Positions 7,661 through 15,327 of a DNA stretch of 30,578 bases are shown in pieces. A program made the position numbers and the translations under genes. The stretch is taken from contig CAZECE010000095.1 in assembly GCA_964510525.1 (NCBI GenBank), positions 1 through 30,578 on the forward strand, read 5' to 3'. The stretch's first letter is position 1; each line of letters starts with the position of its first letter. Under the pieces are notes generated by a model. It had not been told where the DNA came from, did not search any database, and worked only from the letters and a program-made list of their open reading frames with translations. This DNA comes from CAZECE01 sp964510525 (GTDB taxonomy: Bacteria; Pseudomonadota; Gammaproteobacteria; Pseudomonadales; JANQJO01).

Positions 7661-9508
7661 ATGAATAACGTCTACTCAAAATACCGCCTCTTTCCCCAAA
7701 TTCCCCATTTTCCACGCGGCTTATCATGTCAACCGTGCCTCAAATTGGTCTTTTTCTTCATCGTATTTCTGCTGATTATGTCCGTAGGGGTCATCAGCCA
7801 TGCTGATTCGTCCAGTCCATCAATGCAATCTACCCATCAAAGTGTTTGCCAAAAGTCAGCCACCCCGATTCATCGCATCCAAAACACGGGGCTCACCAGC
7901 CCACTGAAAAACACCGAACACACCATTCAAGGGGTCGTCATCGGTCGTTTTCCAGGGAAAAAAAGCTTAAATGGCTTTTTTGTTCAAGAAGAACAACAAG
8001 ACCAAGACAATAATCCCGCCACCTCGGAAGGCATTTTTATATATGCTCCTCGGCGATCCCACCCCAATGTCGGCGAACAAGTACGAGTGACCGGCAAAGT
8101 CAGTGAATATTATGGTTTAACTCAGCTTAACTCTATTTCAGAGCTTGTTCGCTGTGGCAAAACTAAGCGGCCCCCTACTACACCCTTAAGCCTCCCCGTT
8201 GACTCTCTTAAACAATTTGAAGCCGTCGAAGGCATGCGGGTACAAACCACATCACCGCTGAATGTGGCAAATCAATACCACCTGGATCGATTCGGCACGC
8301 TTACCCTGTCTCAGGGTCGCTTATACCAACCGACACAATGGGCTTCACCTGGCCCAATCGCCAAACAACAACAAACCGCCCTGGCTTTAAATCAACTGAT
8401 TCTGGATGCTCGCGCCATTGCGGGTCGCCGCTTTCGAACCGGAAGTCTGATTGAACCTATTGAAGGGGTATTGGGATTTGCTTATGGCCAATATCGACTC
8501 TATCCAACCGACTCGATCGACGTGCAAGCCGACGCCAGGCCACCGCCGCCCAAAAGAACAAACTCTAACAGCACCACAATCGCCCTCCTTAACCTTAACA
8601 ATTTTTTTAATGGGAACGGACAAGGGGGAGGCTTTCCTACACCACGTGGCGCTAAAACGCTCACCGAGTTCAAACGACAAAGTGCAAAAATTGTGGCTAC
8701 CATCACAGCGCTCAATGCAGACATTGTGGGTTTAACAGAGTTAGAAAACGATGGTTTTGATCAACACAGCGCCATTCAAACCTTGATTAATCATCTAAAA
8801 AATCACTCTCTAAACTATCGTTTTATCAAACCAAAGAAGAACATTCTGGGCCGTGACGCCATTTGTGTTGGATTGATGTATCAACCGCACCGCACCACCC
8901 CCGTGGGTTCTGCAACCGTTCTTGATAACAGTGTGGATACGCGTTTTCTTGATAGCCACAACCGACCCGTCTTGGCTCAAACTTTTCGATCCAAAATCAC
9001 TGAACATGTTTTTACGATCGCTGTGGCCCACTTAAAATCGAAAGGCTCTGACTGCAATGACCTGCAAGACCCTGATCGAAAAGATGGTCAAGGTCATTGT
9101 AATCAAACACGAACGTCAGCCAGTCAGACCTTGGCTCAATGGTTGTTATCAGACCCAACCAACAGCCAAGACCCCGACTTTTTAATTATCGGTGATCTCA
9201 ACAGCTACGCTAAAGAGGATCCAATTAAACGCCTCGAACAATCAGGGTTTCAAAATTTGGTGGCCAATCGACTTGGTTTGAAACAGCATACGTTTCAATT
9301 TTCAGGGAAGATCGGCACATTGGACTATGCGCTGGCCACCCCGAGCCTAACCAAACACGTGTCTCAGATCCATATTTGGCACAGTAACTCAGATGAGCCC
9401 ATCGATGCAGGTTATCGACACTCAAGCGCGCTAACGCCTTTTAGAGCCTCAGATCATGATCCGATTTTTATGGAGATTAATAGCGTTATGGAAATTAATA
9501 GCGACTAG
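7661..9508 (+). CDS. ExeM/NucH-type extracellular endonuclease (EEP superfamily)
   Basis: The 615-residue protein is probably secreted: basic and polar residues 1-28, a hydrophobic core at 29-45 and a likely cleavage site near SHADS. Residues ~85-165 resemble the OB-fold region of ExeM/NucH nucleases (HTIQGVVIG, GFFVQEE). The endonuclease/exonuclease/phosphatase domain spans ~305-608. It has LNLNNFF at 310, GLTELEND with Glu360/362, GRDA, VAHLKSKG with His457, GDLNSY with Asp512 and Asn514, and ASDHDP with the terminal Asp-His pair, so all expected catalytic positions are present. Family members degrade extracellular DNA for nutrients or biofilm dispersal. The lamin-tail domain of some NucH proteins is not seen. 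No good ribosome binding site precedes the ATG, so the start is uncertain. The C-terminus carries a duplicated hexapeptide (MEINSV, MEINSD). Confidence 0.87.
   Translation: MNNVYSKYRLFPQIPHFPRGLSCQPCLKLVFFFIVFLLIMSVGVISHADSSSPSMQSTHQSVCQKSATPIHRIQNTGLTSPLKNTEHTIQGVVIGRFPGKKSLNGFFVQEEQQDQDNNPATSEGIFIYAPRRSHPNVGEQVRVTGKVSEYYGLTQLNSISELVRCGKTKRPPTTPLSLPVDSLKQFEAVEGMRVQTTSPLNVANQYHLDRFGTLTLSQGRLYQPTQWASPGPIAKQQQTALALNQLILDARAIAGRRFRTGSLIEPIEGVLGFAYGQYRLYPTDSIDVQADARPPPPKRTNSNSTTIALLNLNNFFNGNGQGGGFPTPRGAKTLTEFKRQSAKIVATITALNADIVGLTELENDGFDQHSAIQTLINHLKNHSLNYRFIKPKKNILGRDAICVGLMYQPHRTTPVGSATVLDNSVDTRFLDSHNRPVLAQTFRSKITEHVFTIAVAHLKSKGSDCNDLQDPDRKDGQGHCNQTRTSASQTLAQWLLSDPTNSQDPDFLIIGDLNSYAKEDPIKRLEQSGFQNLVANRLGLKQHTFQFSGKIGTLDYALATPSLTKHVSQIHIWHSNSDEPIDAGYRHSSALTPFRASDHDPIFMEINSVMEINSD
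9470..9503 (+). repeat. Tandem 18-base repeat at the 3' end of the nuclease gene
   Basis: ATGGARATTAATAGCG occurs at 9470-9485 and 9488-9503, period 18, with one base difference (G/A). It encodes MEINSV followed by MEINSD and lies just beyond the conserved end of the catalytic domain, so it looks like a recent in-frame duplication. Confidence 0.8.
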
Positions 9509-9570
9509 AGATGGCTTAGATTGCAACATCTCTACAATTATTCGCTATAATGGCGAATAATTGTAGAGAT
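9506..9570 (+). promoter_or_regulatory. abiE operator/promoter: two overlapping inverted repeats around a TATAAT -10 box
   Basis: The box TAGAGAT occurs three times. TAGAGATG (9506-9513) faces CATCTCTA (9527-9534), giving inverted repeat 1 with a 13-base centre. The second box begins a perfect 18-base inverted repeat 2: arms 9528-9545 and 9553-9570 flank 7 bases containing TATAAT (9546-9551). A possible -35, TTGCAA, lies at 9521-9526 with a long 19-base spacer. Transcription from this -10 would start near 9558, about 23 bases before abiEi. AbiEi antitoxins are known to repress their own promoters by binding inverted repeats, so this is very probably the AbiEi operator. The first box overlaps the stop codon of the preceding nuclease gene. 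Confidence 0.75.
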
Positions 9571-9580
9571 AATTCAAAAT

Positions 9581-10135
9581 ATGAGTAAGTTACGGTTATT
9601 AAATGAACGCACCCACGAAGCGGTCAAATCTGGGCATTTTGGCGTTTTCACCCAAGAAGACCTGGCCTTAATGATGGGCGATACCGCCAACCAAGCGTTT
9701 TTAAAGTACCTGCACAAGGCTGTTAAAGCCGGGGTGCTGAATCGCATTGCGGTTGGCCTTTATTATAACCCGTTAGCCGGCATCAAAACCCTTGGTGTAC
9801 TGGAGCACATTGCCACATTATTGCATTGGAAATCATTTTTATACATCAGCCTAGAATCTCAACTGAGTCACATTGGGGTCATTTCCCAAATTCCCATGAA
9901 ACGCTTAACAGTGATGACAACCGGTCGCAGTGGTGAAACCAAGACCCCCTTTGGTGTCATTGAGTTCACCCATACCAGCAAAGACCCCGATTCACTTGTC
10001 GATGAGCTGTATTTTGATCCAGAAGTCGGCATGCTAAGAGCGAAAAAAGACAGAGCCATCGCTGATTTAAAGCGTGTTGGAAGGAATCAACATATGCTGA
10101 TGGAAGGACATGTTGATGAAAGGAAAAGACGATGA
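9581..10135 (+). CDS. abiEi: Type IV toxin-antitoxin system antitoxin AbiEi
   Basis: AbiEi is the antitoxin and autorepressor of the AbiE system, first described as phage abortive infection. The 184-residue protein begins with a winged-helix region (about 20-65), including a VFTQEDLALMMG helix, a KYLHKAVKAGVLNRIAVGLYYNP wing-like segment (69 onward, first residues given) and HIATLLHW. The C-terminal part (SYISLESQ-like YISLESQLSHIGVIS, TGRSGETKTPFG) is typical of AbiEi homologues. It is on the short side for the family. Its stop overlaps the toxin start (ATGA), the classical arrangement that keeps antitoxin and toxin production coupled. A large symmetric operator lies immediately upstream. 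Only a weak AGAG motif serves as ribosome binding site. No mobile-element gene flanks the pair, but such pairs commonly move horizontally. Confidence 0.85.
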   Translation: MSKLRLLNERTHEAVKSGHFGVFTQEDLALMMGDTANQAFLKYLHKAVKAGVLNRIAVGLYYNPLAGIKTLGVLEHIATLLHWKSFLYISLESQLSHIGVISQIPMKRLTVMTTGRSGETKTPFGVIEFTHTSKDPDSLVDELYFDPEVGMLRAKKDRAIADLKRVGRNQHMLMEGHVDERKRR

Positions 10136-11022
10136 TTAAACACATCATGCAACAAGCCTTGGCATCCAAGCCCAACTATCTCGGCCTAGACGATGTCGTA
10201 GAAAAAGAAATTTTGCACCATGAGATTTTGTTTTTGATGCACAAAGAAGGCTTTCTCACAAAGCTCACGTTCATGGGTGGCACTGCTCTTAGGCTCTGTT
10301 ATGGCTCAAACCGACTATCAGAAGACTTGGATTTTGCCAGCGATCAGAACTTTAAAGCCAGTGATTTTTCTGGATTCGCCGAAGCCCTTCAGCAACACTT
10401 ACACACAGTTCTGCGCTTAAACGTAGCCGTACACGAACCAACCATTGATAAAGGCGACACCTCAACCTGGAAGGTCACTATCGAAAAATTTGCCCAACGC
10501 CCAGACCTTCCTTCCCAAAAAATCCATATCGATATCTGCGCCTACCCTTCAATTGACCCCACCTTCCACCCAGTCACTGACCACTATGGGATTGGCTCGA
10601 AAATGAATGGATTACCCATCAAAGTCGAAAGCCTGTCAGAACTTTTGGTCGATAAGCTGATCGCCTTTGCTTATCGAGCACGACGCATCAAACCTCGCGA
10701 TGTGTGGGATCTGGCCTGGTTAAGTCAACGCCATATTGAGCTCAATCACACCCTCTTGCAGTCCAAGCTAACACTCAGAAGCAAAGGGTTAGATGAATTC
10801 ATAAACTTGATAGACAAACATCTAGAGCTCGTTTTGAAAAATGCGGAAACCAAAAAAGATTTCTATCAAGAGATGCGCCGCTTTGTCCCCCCTGAAGTGT
10901 CAGAGCGAACACTTGAAAATGAAGGCTTCTGGCCGTATGTTGGCAACGTTTTGAGTGATTACGCTCACCAGATAAAGAGCGAGATTAAAAATGGCAGCTC
11001 AGGATTTCACATGAAGATGTAA
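10132..11022 (+). CDS. abiEii: AbiEii-type nucleotidyltransferase toxin
   Basis: This 296-residue protein is the toxin of the AbiE pair. It belongs to the nucleotidyltransferase AbiEii/AbiGii family; known members act as nucleotidyltransferases and cause reversible growth arrest. The signature is complete: GGTALRL at 49-55 followed by YGSNRLSEDLDF, with Ser59 and the metal-binding Asp65 and Asp67. Later family motifs are present: VESLSELLVDKLIAFAYRARRIKPRD, read here as ESLSELLVDKLIAF followed by RRIKPRDVWDL. The length suits the family and no frame damage is seen, so the toxin is probably intact. AAAGGA lies seven bases before the ATG, a stronger ribosome binding site than the antitoxin has; expression is likely held down by the operator upstream of the antitoxin. 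Confidence 0.9.
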   Translation: MIKHIMQQALASKPNYLGLDDVVEKEILHHEILFLMHKEGFLTKLTFMGGTALRLCYGSNRLSEDLDFASDQNFKASDFSGFAEALQQHLHTVLRLNVAVHEPTIDKGDTSTWKVTIEKFAQRPDLPSQKIHIDICAYPSIDPTFHPVTDHYGIGSKMNGLPIKVESLSELLVDKLIAFAYRARRIKPRDVWDLAWLSQRHIELNHTLLQSKLTLRSKGLDEFINLIDKHLELVLKNAETKKDFYQEMRRFVPPEVSERTLENEGFWPYVGNVLSDYAHQIKSEIKNGSSGFHMKM

Positions 11023-11130
11023 ATCACAATAGTCCATGAAACTCGGCACATTAGGCGCTCTACTGCTCCTACTCGCAACCCCTACGATCAATTCCTACGA
11101 TCAACGCGCTACACAAGACGGAACATTATC

Positions 11131-11667
11131 ATGTACAACGAGATCATTCAGTTTTGGTTTAAAGAAATCCATGAGGCTCAATGGTGGAAAAAAGATGCCG
11201 AATTTGATGCGTTAATTGCGCAACGGTTTGCAGTATTACATGAGCAGGCATCTAAATGTGAGCTGTATAATTGGCGCACCACGGCTGAAGGCCGGTTGGC
11301 TGAAATTATTATTCTTGATCAATTTTCTAGAAACATGTTTCGGGGAACACCCGCATCATTTTCTAATGATTCGCTGGCCCTAGCGCTTTCCCAAGAAGCC
11401 ATTCGCTTAGGCATTGATAAACAAGTCTCCGAAAAAAAACGGGGCTTTTTTTATTTACCCTATATGCACAGCGAATCTGCGGCTATTCATGACATTGCGG
11501 TAAACCTGTATACGGACCTCGGACAAAAAAACAGTTTAGAGTTTGAATTAAAACATAAAGCCATTATTGATCGCTTTGGACGATACCCGCATAGAAATAT
11601 CATTTTGGGTCGAACGTCAACGAAAGAAGAAATCGCCTTTTTATCAGAGAAAGAATCAAGCTTTTAA
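11131..11667 (+). CDS. DUF924 family protein
   Basis: The 178-residue protein matches the DUF924 family, whose members are cytoplasmic, largely helical and TPR-like, with no settled function. Recognisable blocks are IIQFWFKE at the start, QWWKKDAEFDALI, AEGRLAEIIILDQFSRNMFR (56-75), FFYLPYMHSE and RFGRYPHRNIILGRTST. The length is usual for the family. It stands alone: the toxin gene ends 108 bases upstream and the next gene is convergent. No clear Shine-Dalgarno precedes the ATG. The upstream gap contains a short frame resembling a signal peptide, which is probably not part of this gene. Confidence 0.88.
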   Translation: MYNEIIQFWFKEIHEAQWWKKDAEFDALIAQRFAVLHEQASKCELYNWRTTAEGRLAEIIILDQFSRNMFRGTPASFSNDSLALALSQEAIRLGIDKQVSEKKRGFFYLPYMHSESAAIHDIAVNLYTDLGQKNSLEFELKHKAIIDRFGRYPHRNIILGRTSTKEEIAFLSEKESSF

Positions 11668-11724
11668 CTTGGCGCCATTTATTCGACCAACTCTGTTTAC
11701 AAGTCATCAACCTTATAAGAACCC

Positions 11725-11770
11725 TACGTCTACACTGGTAGTTCTGTTGTGATGTATCAGTGTAGACGTA
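11725..11770. repeat. Perfect 13-base inverted repeat between convergent genes
   Basis: TACGTCTACACTG (11725-11737) pairs perfectly with CAGTGTAGACGTA (11758-11770) across a 20-base loop. Outside it, GAACCC (11719-11724) and GGGTTC (11786-11791) could pair across an asymmetric 15-base bulge. It sits between the DUF924 gene and the convergent outer-membrane gene. Lack of a T-tract makes it a poor intrinsic terminator; it may still act as a bidirectional mRNA 3' structure or be a small dispersed repeat. Confidence 0.7.
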
Positions 11771-11802
11771 ACATGCCGCTTAAATGGGTTCCTTTATTAT
11801 AT

Positions 11803-12843
11803 TTAATAAGCCCGGCTCAAACTCACATTCAATGCCTGATCCCGGCCCAGCTGAAAACCGTTGTAGTGTTCAGAGACCGGAATCATCCATTCGATACCGG
11901 CGCGAAATCCCGATAAGCCGCCCGATTGAATCACGGTATTAATACCTAGGCCCACATCAACAAATTCACCGCCATAATTTTCTTGGAAATCAGCCGGGCT
12001 ACGGGTCGGTGCCGGTCCATTGTATTGGCCTTGAATACGCCCTTCTTTTTCATATATCACCCGTGTCGACACACTTAACGACTGGGTCGCACGATACGCG
12101 TACCAACCGCTGGCAAAATACCGCTCACCGAATGCAAATCCAGAATCATTGGCGCTTTCTGTCGGTAACGAGGCGCCTAATTGCGACCCCCAACTGTGCA
12201 CCCCTTGATGACCCGTGTAAGTCACGCTAGGAAGAAAATCCCAAGTACCGGTTCCCAACTGCATACCGTAATGCGTGAACATGCCGGAAGCCATTCGCTC
12301 ATCTACCGAGCCCGTTGGCACACTGATACCCAAGGTTGCATGAAAATCGTGGTGTCCGGTTTTATGGAGTCGCATTAACGCAGCAAGGATGGTGTCACCA
12401 ACACCCGACACAGAGTGTTCATGAGTGCCGCCACTGTGACCCATGTGCATTCCACCCATCATCATGCCGCCAACCGACGTCATCGTCATGTCCATCTCCA
12501 TATATTGCGGCATGAACATGAGAGTCACGTCATCATTTAAAGCATACATGATATCCAACATCAGCATGTGCATCGTCATGTCGGTCGCGACCATTGAGAA
12601 ACCGGCCGTTGCCGCTTCCGTGTTACTGGATGGATCTGAGCCTTCGTAAAGACCACTAAACTCTCTCGACATCGTTCTAATGCCGATCATCCATTCCCCC
12701 GCTTTATGAAGATGGTCAGCCATAACACCGGCCGGTGCATGACTTTCTGGACGGTGAATGACGCTATTTGAATGCGCTAATACAGACGCATGAAAAAAAC
12801 TGAATAAACAAGATAATCCTAATAACAGTACTCGATTTTGCAT
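11803..12843 (-). CDS. His/Met-rich outer-membrane transporter-like protein
   Basis: From the ATG at 12843 the protein has 346 residues. A signal peptide (RVLLLGLSCLFSFFHASVLA) ends at a likely cleavage site after residue 23. The mature part begins with HS/H-rich sequence, then MADHLHKAGEWMIGIRTM and many alternating amphipathic segments ending in an aromatic-terminated strand (LNVSLSRAY), as in outer-membrane beta-barrels. It resembles the loosely named 'transporter' family (phenol_MetA_deg-like) often found beside copper-resistance genes. A Met/His cluster (MMMGGMHMGHSGG and HEH) near residues 125-145 could bind copper or another soft metal. I chose this start over the longer frame because GAGGG precedes it and the signal peptide then begins correctly. 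The DUF2946 gene lies 88 bases upstream on the same strand. Substrate is not known. Confidence 0.7.
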   Translation of the reverse strand: MQNRVLLLGLSCLFSFFHASVLAHSNSVIHRPESHAPAGVMADHLHKAGEWMIGIRTMSREFSGLYEGSDPSSNTEAATAGFSMVATDMTMHMLMLDIMYALNDDVTLMFMPQYMEMDMTMTSVGGMMMGGMHMGHSGGTHEHSVSGVGDTILAALMRLHKTGHHDFHATLGISVPTGSVDERMASGMFTHYGMQLGTGTWDFLPSVTYTGHQGVHSWGSQLGASLPTESANDSGFAFGERYFASGWYAYRATQSLSVSTRVIYEKEGRIQGQYNGPAPTRSPADFQENYGGEFVDVGLGINTVIQSGGLSGFRAGIEWMIPVSEHYNGFQLGRDQALNVSLSRAY

Positions 12844-12931
12844 AAAAATATCCCTCGTGAGCCAAATGCTCAACATCACTGATACATTAAAACCGACGGC
12901 CAAAAACGCCCGTCAAAATAAAACGAATGAT

Positions 12932-13420
12932 TTAAACGACGAGAGAAGTATTCGGAGGGGCTCGCAAAGGCGGTAAACGATAACGCGCAGAGTGAAAGGG
13001 GTGCCCAGGCTCAGTAGCGAGCAGGGCCCTTTTTGAAAATATCGGAACAAACTTAAGAGCGTCTGGCTGCACATGATCAATCAAGCCTGACAGTGAAAAC
13101 TCACACTTACCCTGAACCTCACCGTGACCCTCAACATGACCCTGATCATGAAACGTATGATGACCATCATGCTGATGGTGTTGATGGTGGTGCTCATGAT
13201 GACTATGTTGAGCATCTTGGGGTTGAGCAGCTTGAAAAGTCGCGAGTATCGCGACGCTGGACGAATTGCCATGACATAAAACAAAAGGCGTACCGCTACT
13301 AAGATCGCCCGGCATGAAGCCTAGGGGCTGAATGGCCTTAGTTAATAAAAATAACGTTAGAAGTGCATAAATTTGCACCCTAAACTGCCATTTTTTCTGT
13401 TTTAAACGGAGGTTAAACAT
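12932..13420 (-). CDS. DUF2946-like protein with a large histidine cluster
   Basis: The 162-residue protein has a basic N-terminus and one hydrophobic segment (about 15-31, YALLTLFLLT) acting as signal anchor or signal peptide. The conserved QPLGFMPGDL and FVLCHGN follow. A very His-rich stretch (about 72-104) contains HSHHEHHHQHHQHDGHH, then CEFSL, and the protein ends in a RYRLPPLRAPP motif. The GFMP...LCHG...H...C...RAPP order is that of DUF2946 proteins, which are associated with heavy-metal loci. The His cluster strongly suggests binding of copper, zinc or nickel in the periplasm; this is inference. The ATG at 13420 is preferred; a GTG at 13441 is possible. Neither has a good ribosome binding site. 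It is probably co-transcribed with the downstream outer-membrane protein. Confidence 0.7.
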   Translation of the reverse strand: MFNLRLKQKKWQFRVQIYALLTLFLLTKAIQPLGFMPGDLSSGTPFVLCHGNSSSVAILATFQAAQPQDAQHSHHEHHHQHHQHDGHHTFHDQGHVEGHGEVQGKCEFSLSGLIDHVQPDALKFVPIFSKRALLATEPGHPFHSARYRLPPLRAPPNTSLVV

Positions 13421-13571
13421 GTCAATGCTTGCAGAAATCACGTACTAGGGAACTTTAAAAAAATCCTCTTCTAAACGGTCACAGAGTATGACATATTCCG
13501 CCTCAAATAACGCGTCTTTTATGCACAAATACACCGCCCAAACATACACCCCAAAAACAGGAAGTACCCCC

Positions 13572-14837
13572 ATGACGGAACCCAAAATCACCTGCCCAAA
13601 CTGTTCCACAGCCATTACAATCACCGACTCCTTAGTCGCCCCTTTATTAACCAAAACGCGTCAGGAGTACGAAAAGAGGCTGTCGTTAAAAGACCAAGAC
13701 ATTCTTCAACAACAGGAAAAGATCAACGCCGAAAAAGCCCAAATACAACAAACAAAACAGAACCTCGATACCGAAATCGCAAAACGCCTCGACACAGAGC
13801 GTCAAAAAATTTCCGCGGAAGAAACGAAAAAAGCACAAACCGCCTCAGCCCAAGAGCTGCAAAAAAAAGCCTCAGAGCTGAATGATCTAAAGGCCCTTTT
13901 TGAACAGCAAAACAAAAAGCTGACTGAGGCGCAAAAAACCGAAGCCGATTTTTTAAAGCAAAAGCGCTTACTCGATGATGAAAAACGTGAGCTCGAACTG
14001 ACCATCGAAAAGCGGGTTCAGCACTCCATCACAGAAGTACGCAGCAAAGCCAAAAAAGAAGCGGAAGATCAATTGCAGCTGAAGGTAACCGAGAAAGAAG
14101 AGCAAATCACAGCAATGCAGCGTCAAATAGAAGCCCTAAAAAGAAAAGCCGAGCAAGGCTCACAACAGTTGCAAGGAGAAGCACTGGAGCTGCAACTTGA
14201 GGAAACCCTGAAAACCAAATTCCCATTTGATGCGATCGAGCCGGTACCCAAAGGCGAATTTGGCGGTGATGTGATACAACGAGTGGCCTCCACTAATGGC
14301 GCGGCTGGGACGATACTATGGGAATCCAAGCGCACCAAAAACTGGAGCGACACCTGGCTGCCTAAATTGCGTAACGATCAGCGTACGGCCAAAGCTGAAA
14401 TTTCTGTGATCATATCAACCACATTACCCAAAGATCTTGAAAGCTTTGATCAGCGCGATGGCGTTTGGATTGCCTCCCCCCGTTACGCCTTACCCTTGGC
14501 CATAGCACTGCGACAAACCTTGATTGAAGTCTCTAATTCAAAGCAAGCTCAGCAAGGCCAACAAACGAAAATGGAAATGGTCTATGAGTATTTAACAGGG
14601 CCCCGCTTTCGTCATCGCATTGAAGCCATTGTTGAGAAGTTTTCCGATATGCAGACCGATCTTGATAAAGAGCGCAAAGCCATGACCCGACTTTGGGCAA
14701 AGCGAGAAACTCAAATTCAGGCGGTTATTGAATCCACTGTTGGCATGTATGGGGATTTTCAAGGCATTGCTGGCCGCGCGTTACAGCAGATCGAAGGCTT
14801 GGAAATGCCATTACTCGAAGACATCACCGTCAGTTAG
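13572..14837 (+). CDS. DUF2130 domain-containing coiled-coil protein
   Basis: The 421-residue protein starts with a single zinc-ribbon half (CPNC at 8-11). A long charged coiled coil follows (about 30-200: many Lys, Glu and Gln, few hydrophobics apart from heptad positions), then the conserved DUF2130 region (about 205-410). Within that region GEFGGDVIQRV (Asp233) and TILWESKRTKNWSD (Glu251, Lys253) form a D...ExK pattern like PD-(D/E)XK nucleases; that reading is inference. The family's biochemical role is not established. AGGAA lies about 8 bases before the ATG at 13572, and the zinc ribbon begins right after it, so I prefer this start to the 28-residue-longer frame. ycgN follows after 13 bases, so the two may be co-transcribed. 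Confidence 0.85.
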   Translation: MTEPKITCPNCSTAITITDSLVAPLLTKTRQEYEKRLSLKDQDILQQQEKINAEKAQIQQTKQNLDTEIAKRLDTERQKISAEETKKAQTASAQELQKKASELNDLKALFEQQNKKLTEAQKTEADFLKQKRLLDDEKRELELTIEKRVQHSITEVRSKAKKEAEDQLQLKVTEKEEQITAMQRQIEALKRKAEQGSQQLQGEALELQLEETLKTKFPFDAIEPVPKGEFGGDVIQRVASTNGAAGTILWESKRTKNWSDTWLPKLRNDQRTAKAEISVIISTTLPKDLESFDQRDGVWIASPRYALPLAIALRQTLIEVSNSKQAQQGQQTKMEMVYEYLTGPRFRHRIEAIVEKFSDMQTDLDKERKAMTRLWAKRETQIQAVIESTVGMYGDFQGIAGRALQQIEGLEMPLLEDITVS

Positions 14838-14850
14838 TCCATTACAGCGT

Positions 14851-15309
14851 ATGAGTACCGAATTACGCCCCAAATTTTGGGAAAACCACTCATTAGAAAC
14901 ACTCAGCGATGCCGAGTGGGAAGCCCTCTGCGATCGCTGTGGGCGATGTTGTTTGCATAAACTCGAGGACATTGATACCGGTGAGCATCACTACACTGAC
15001 ATCAGCTGTCGGCTTTATGACTTAAAAGAAAAACGTTGCCGCCATTACACAGAACGATTTAAGCATGTTCCTGAGTGCTTGGACTTGCGAACAATTGATC
15101 CCAAAACCTTTAGTTGGCTGCCAAATACCTGCGCCTATCGACGACTTTGGGAAGGGGAATCACTCCCTTCATGGCACCCACTGGTATCAGGCGACGAAAA
15201 TAGTGTTCAAAACGCAAAAATTGGCATTTCAGACTGGGCCGTCAATGAAGACTCATTGCCTGATGATGCGGATTGGCAAGAGCATGTCGTGCAATGGGTT
15301 AATCAGTGA
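14851..15309 (+). CDS. ycgN: YcgN family cysteine-cluster protein (UPF0260)
   Basis: The 152-residue protein is nearly the same length as E. coli YcgN (153) and aligns throughout. It starts FWENHSLETLSDAEWEALCDRCGRCCLHKLED, a stretch holding Cys27, Cys30, Cys33 and Cys34. Further cysteines sit at 53, 63 and 76 (CRLYD, KRCRHY, PECLDLR). It belongs to the YkgJ-type CxxCxxCC proteins, thought to bind zinc or an iron-sulfur cluster; function unknown. Later conserved blocks are FSWLPNTCAYR and LPSWHPLVSG. A longer frame runs back into the DUF2130 gene, but homology starts at this ATG. The ribosome binding site is weak, which fits translational coupling to the gene 13 bases upstream. Confidence 0.92.
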   Translation: MSTELRPKFWENHSLETLSDAEWEALCDRCGRCCLHKLEDIDTGEHHYTDISCRLYDLKEKRCRHYTERFKHVPECLDLRTIDPKTFSWLPNTCAYRRLWEGESLPSWHPLVSGDENSVQNAKIGISDWAVNEDSLPDDADWQEHVVQWVNQ

Positions 15310-15327
15310 CAGGCGCCAAATTAAACT

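Noticed and set aside
8387..8735. Frames on both strands inside the nuclease gene
   Set aside because: They overlap the conserved catalytic domain of the nuclease and show no recognisable motifs.
9528..9570. 18-base inverted repeat as an intrinsic terminator of the nuclease gene
   Set aside because: No T-tract follows, and the loop holds a -10 box directly upstream of abiEi; an operator is the better reading, though it might also affect read-through RNA.
13445..13654. Minus-strand frame (69 codons) with a hydrophobic helix ending in a charged tail, upstream of the DUF2946 gene
   Set aside because: Looks protein-like, and an internal ATG at 13573 would give 42 residues, but it overlaps the start of the DUF2130 gene and its ribosome site, and lacks its own ribosome site. 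Only conservation data could rescue it.
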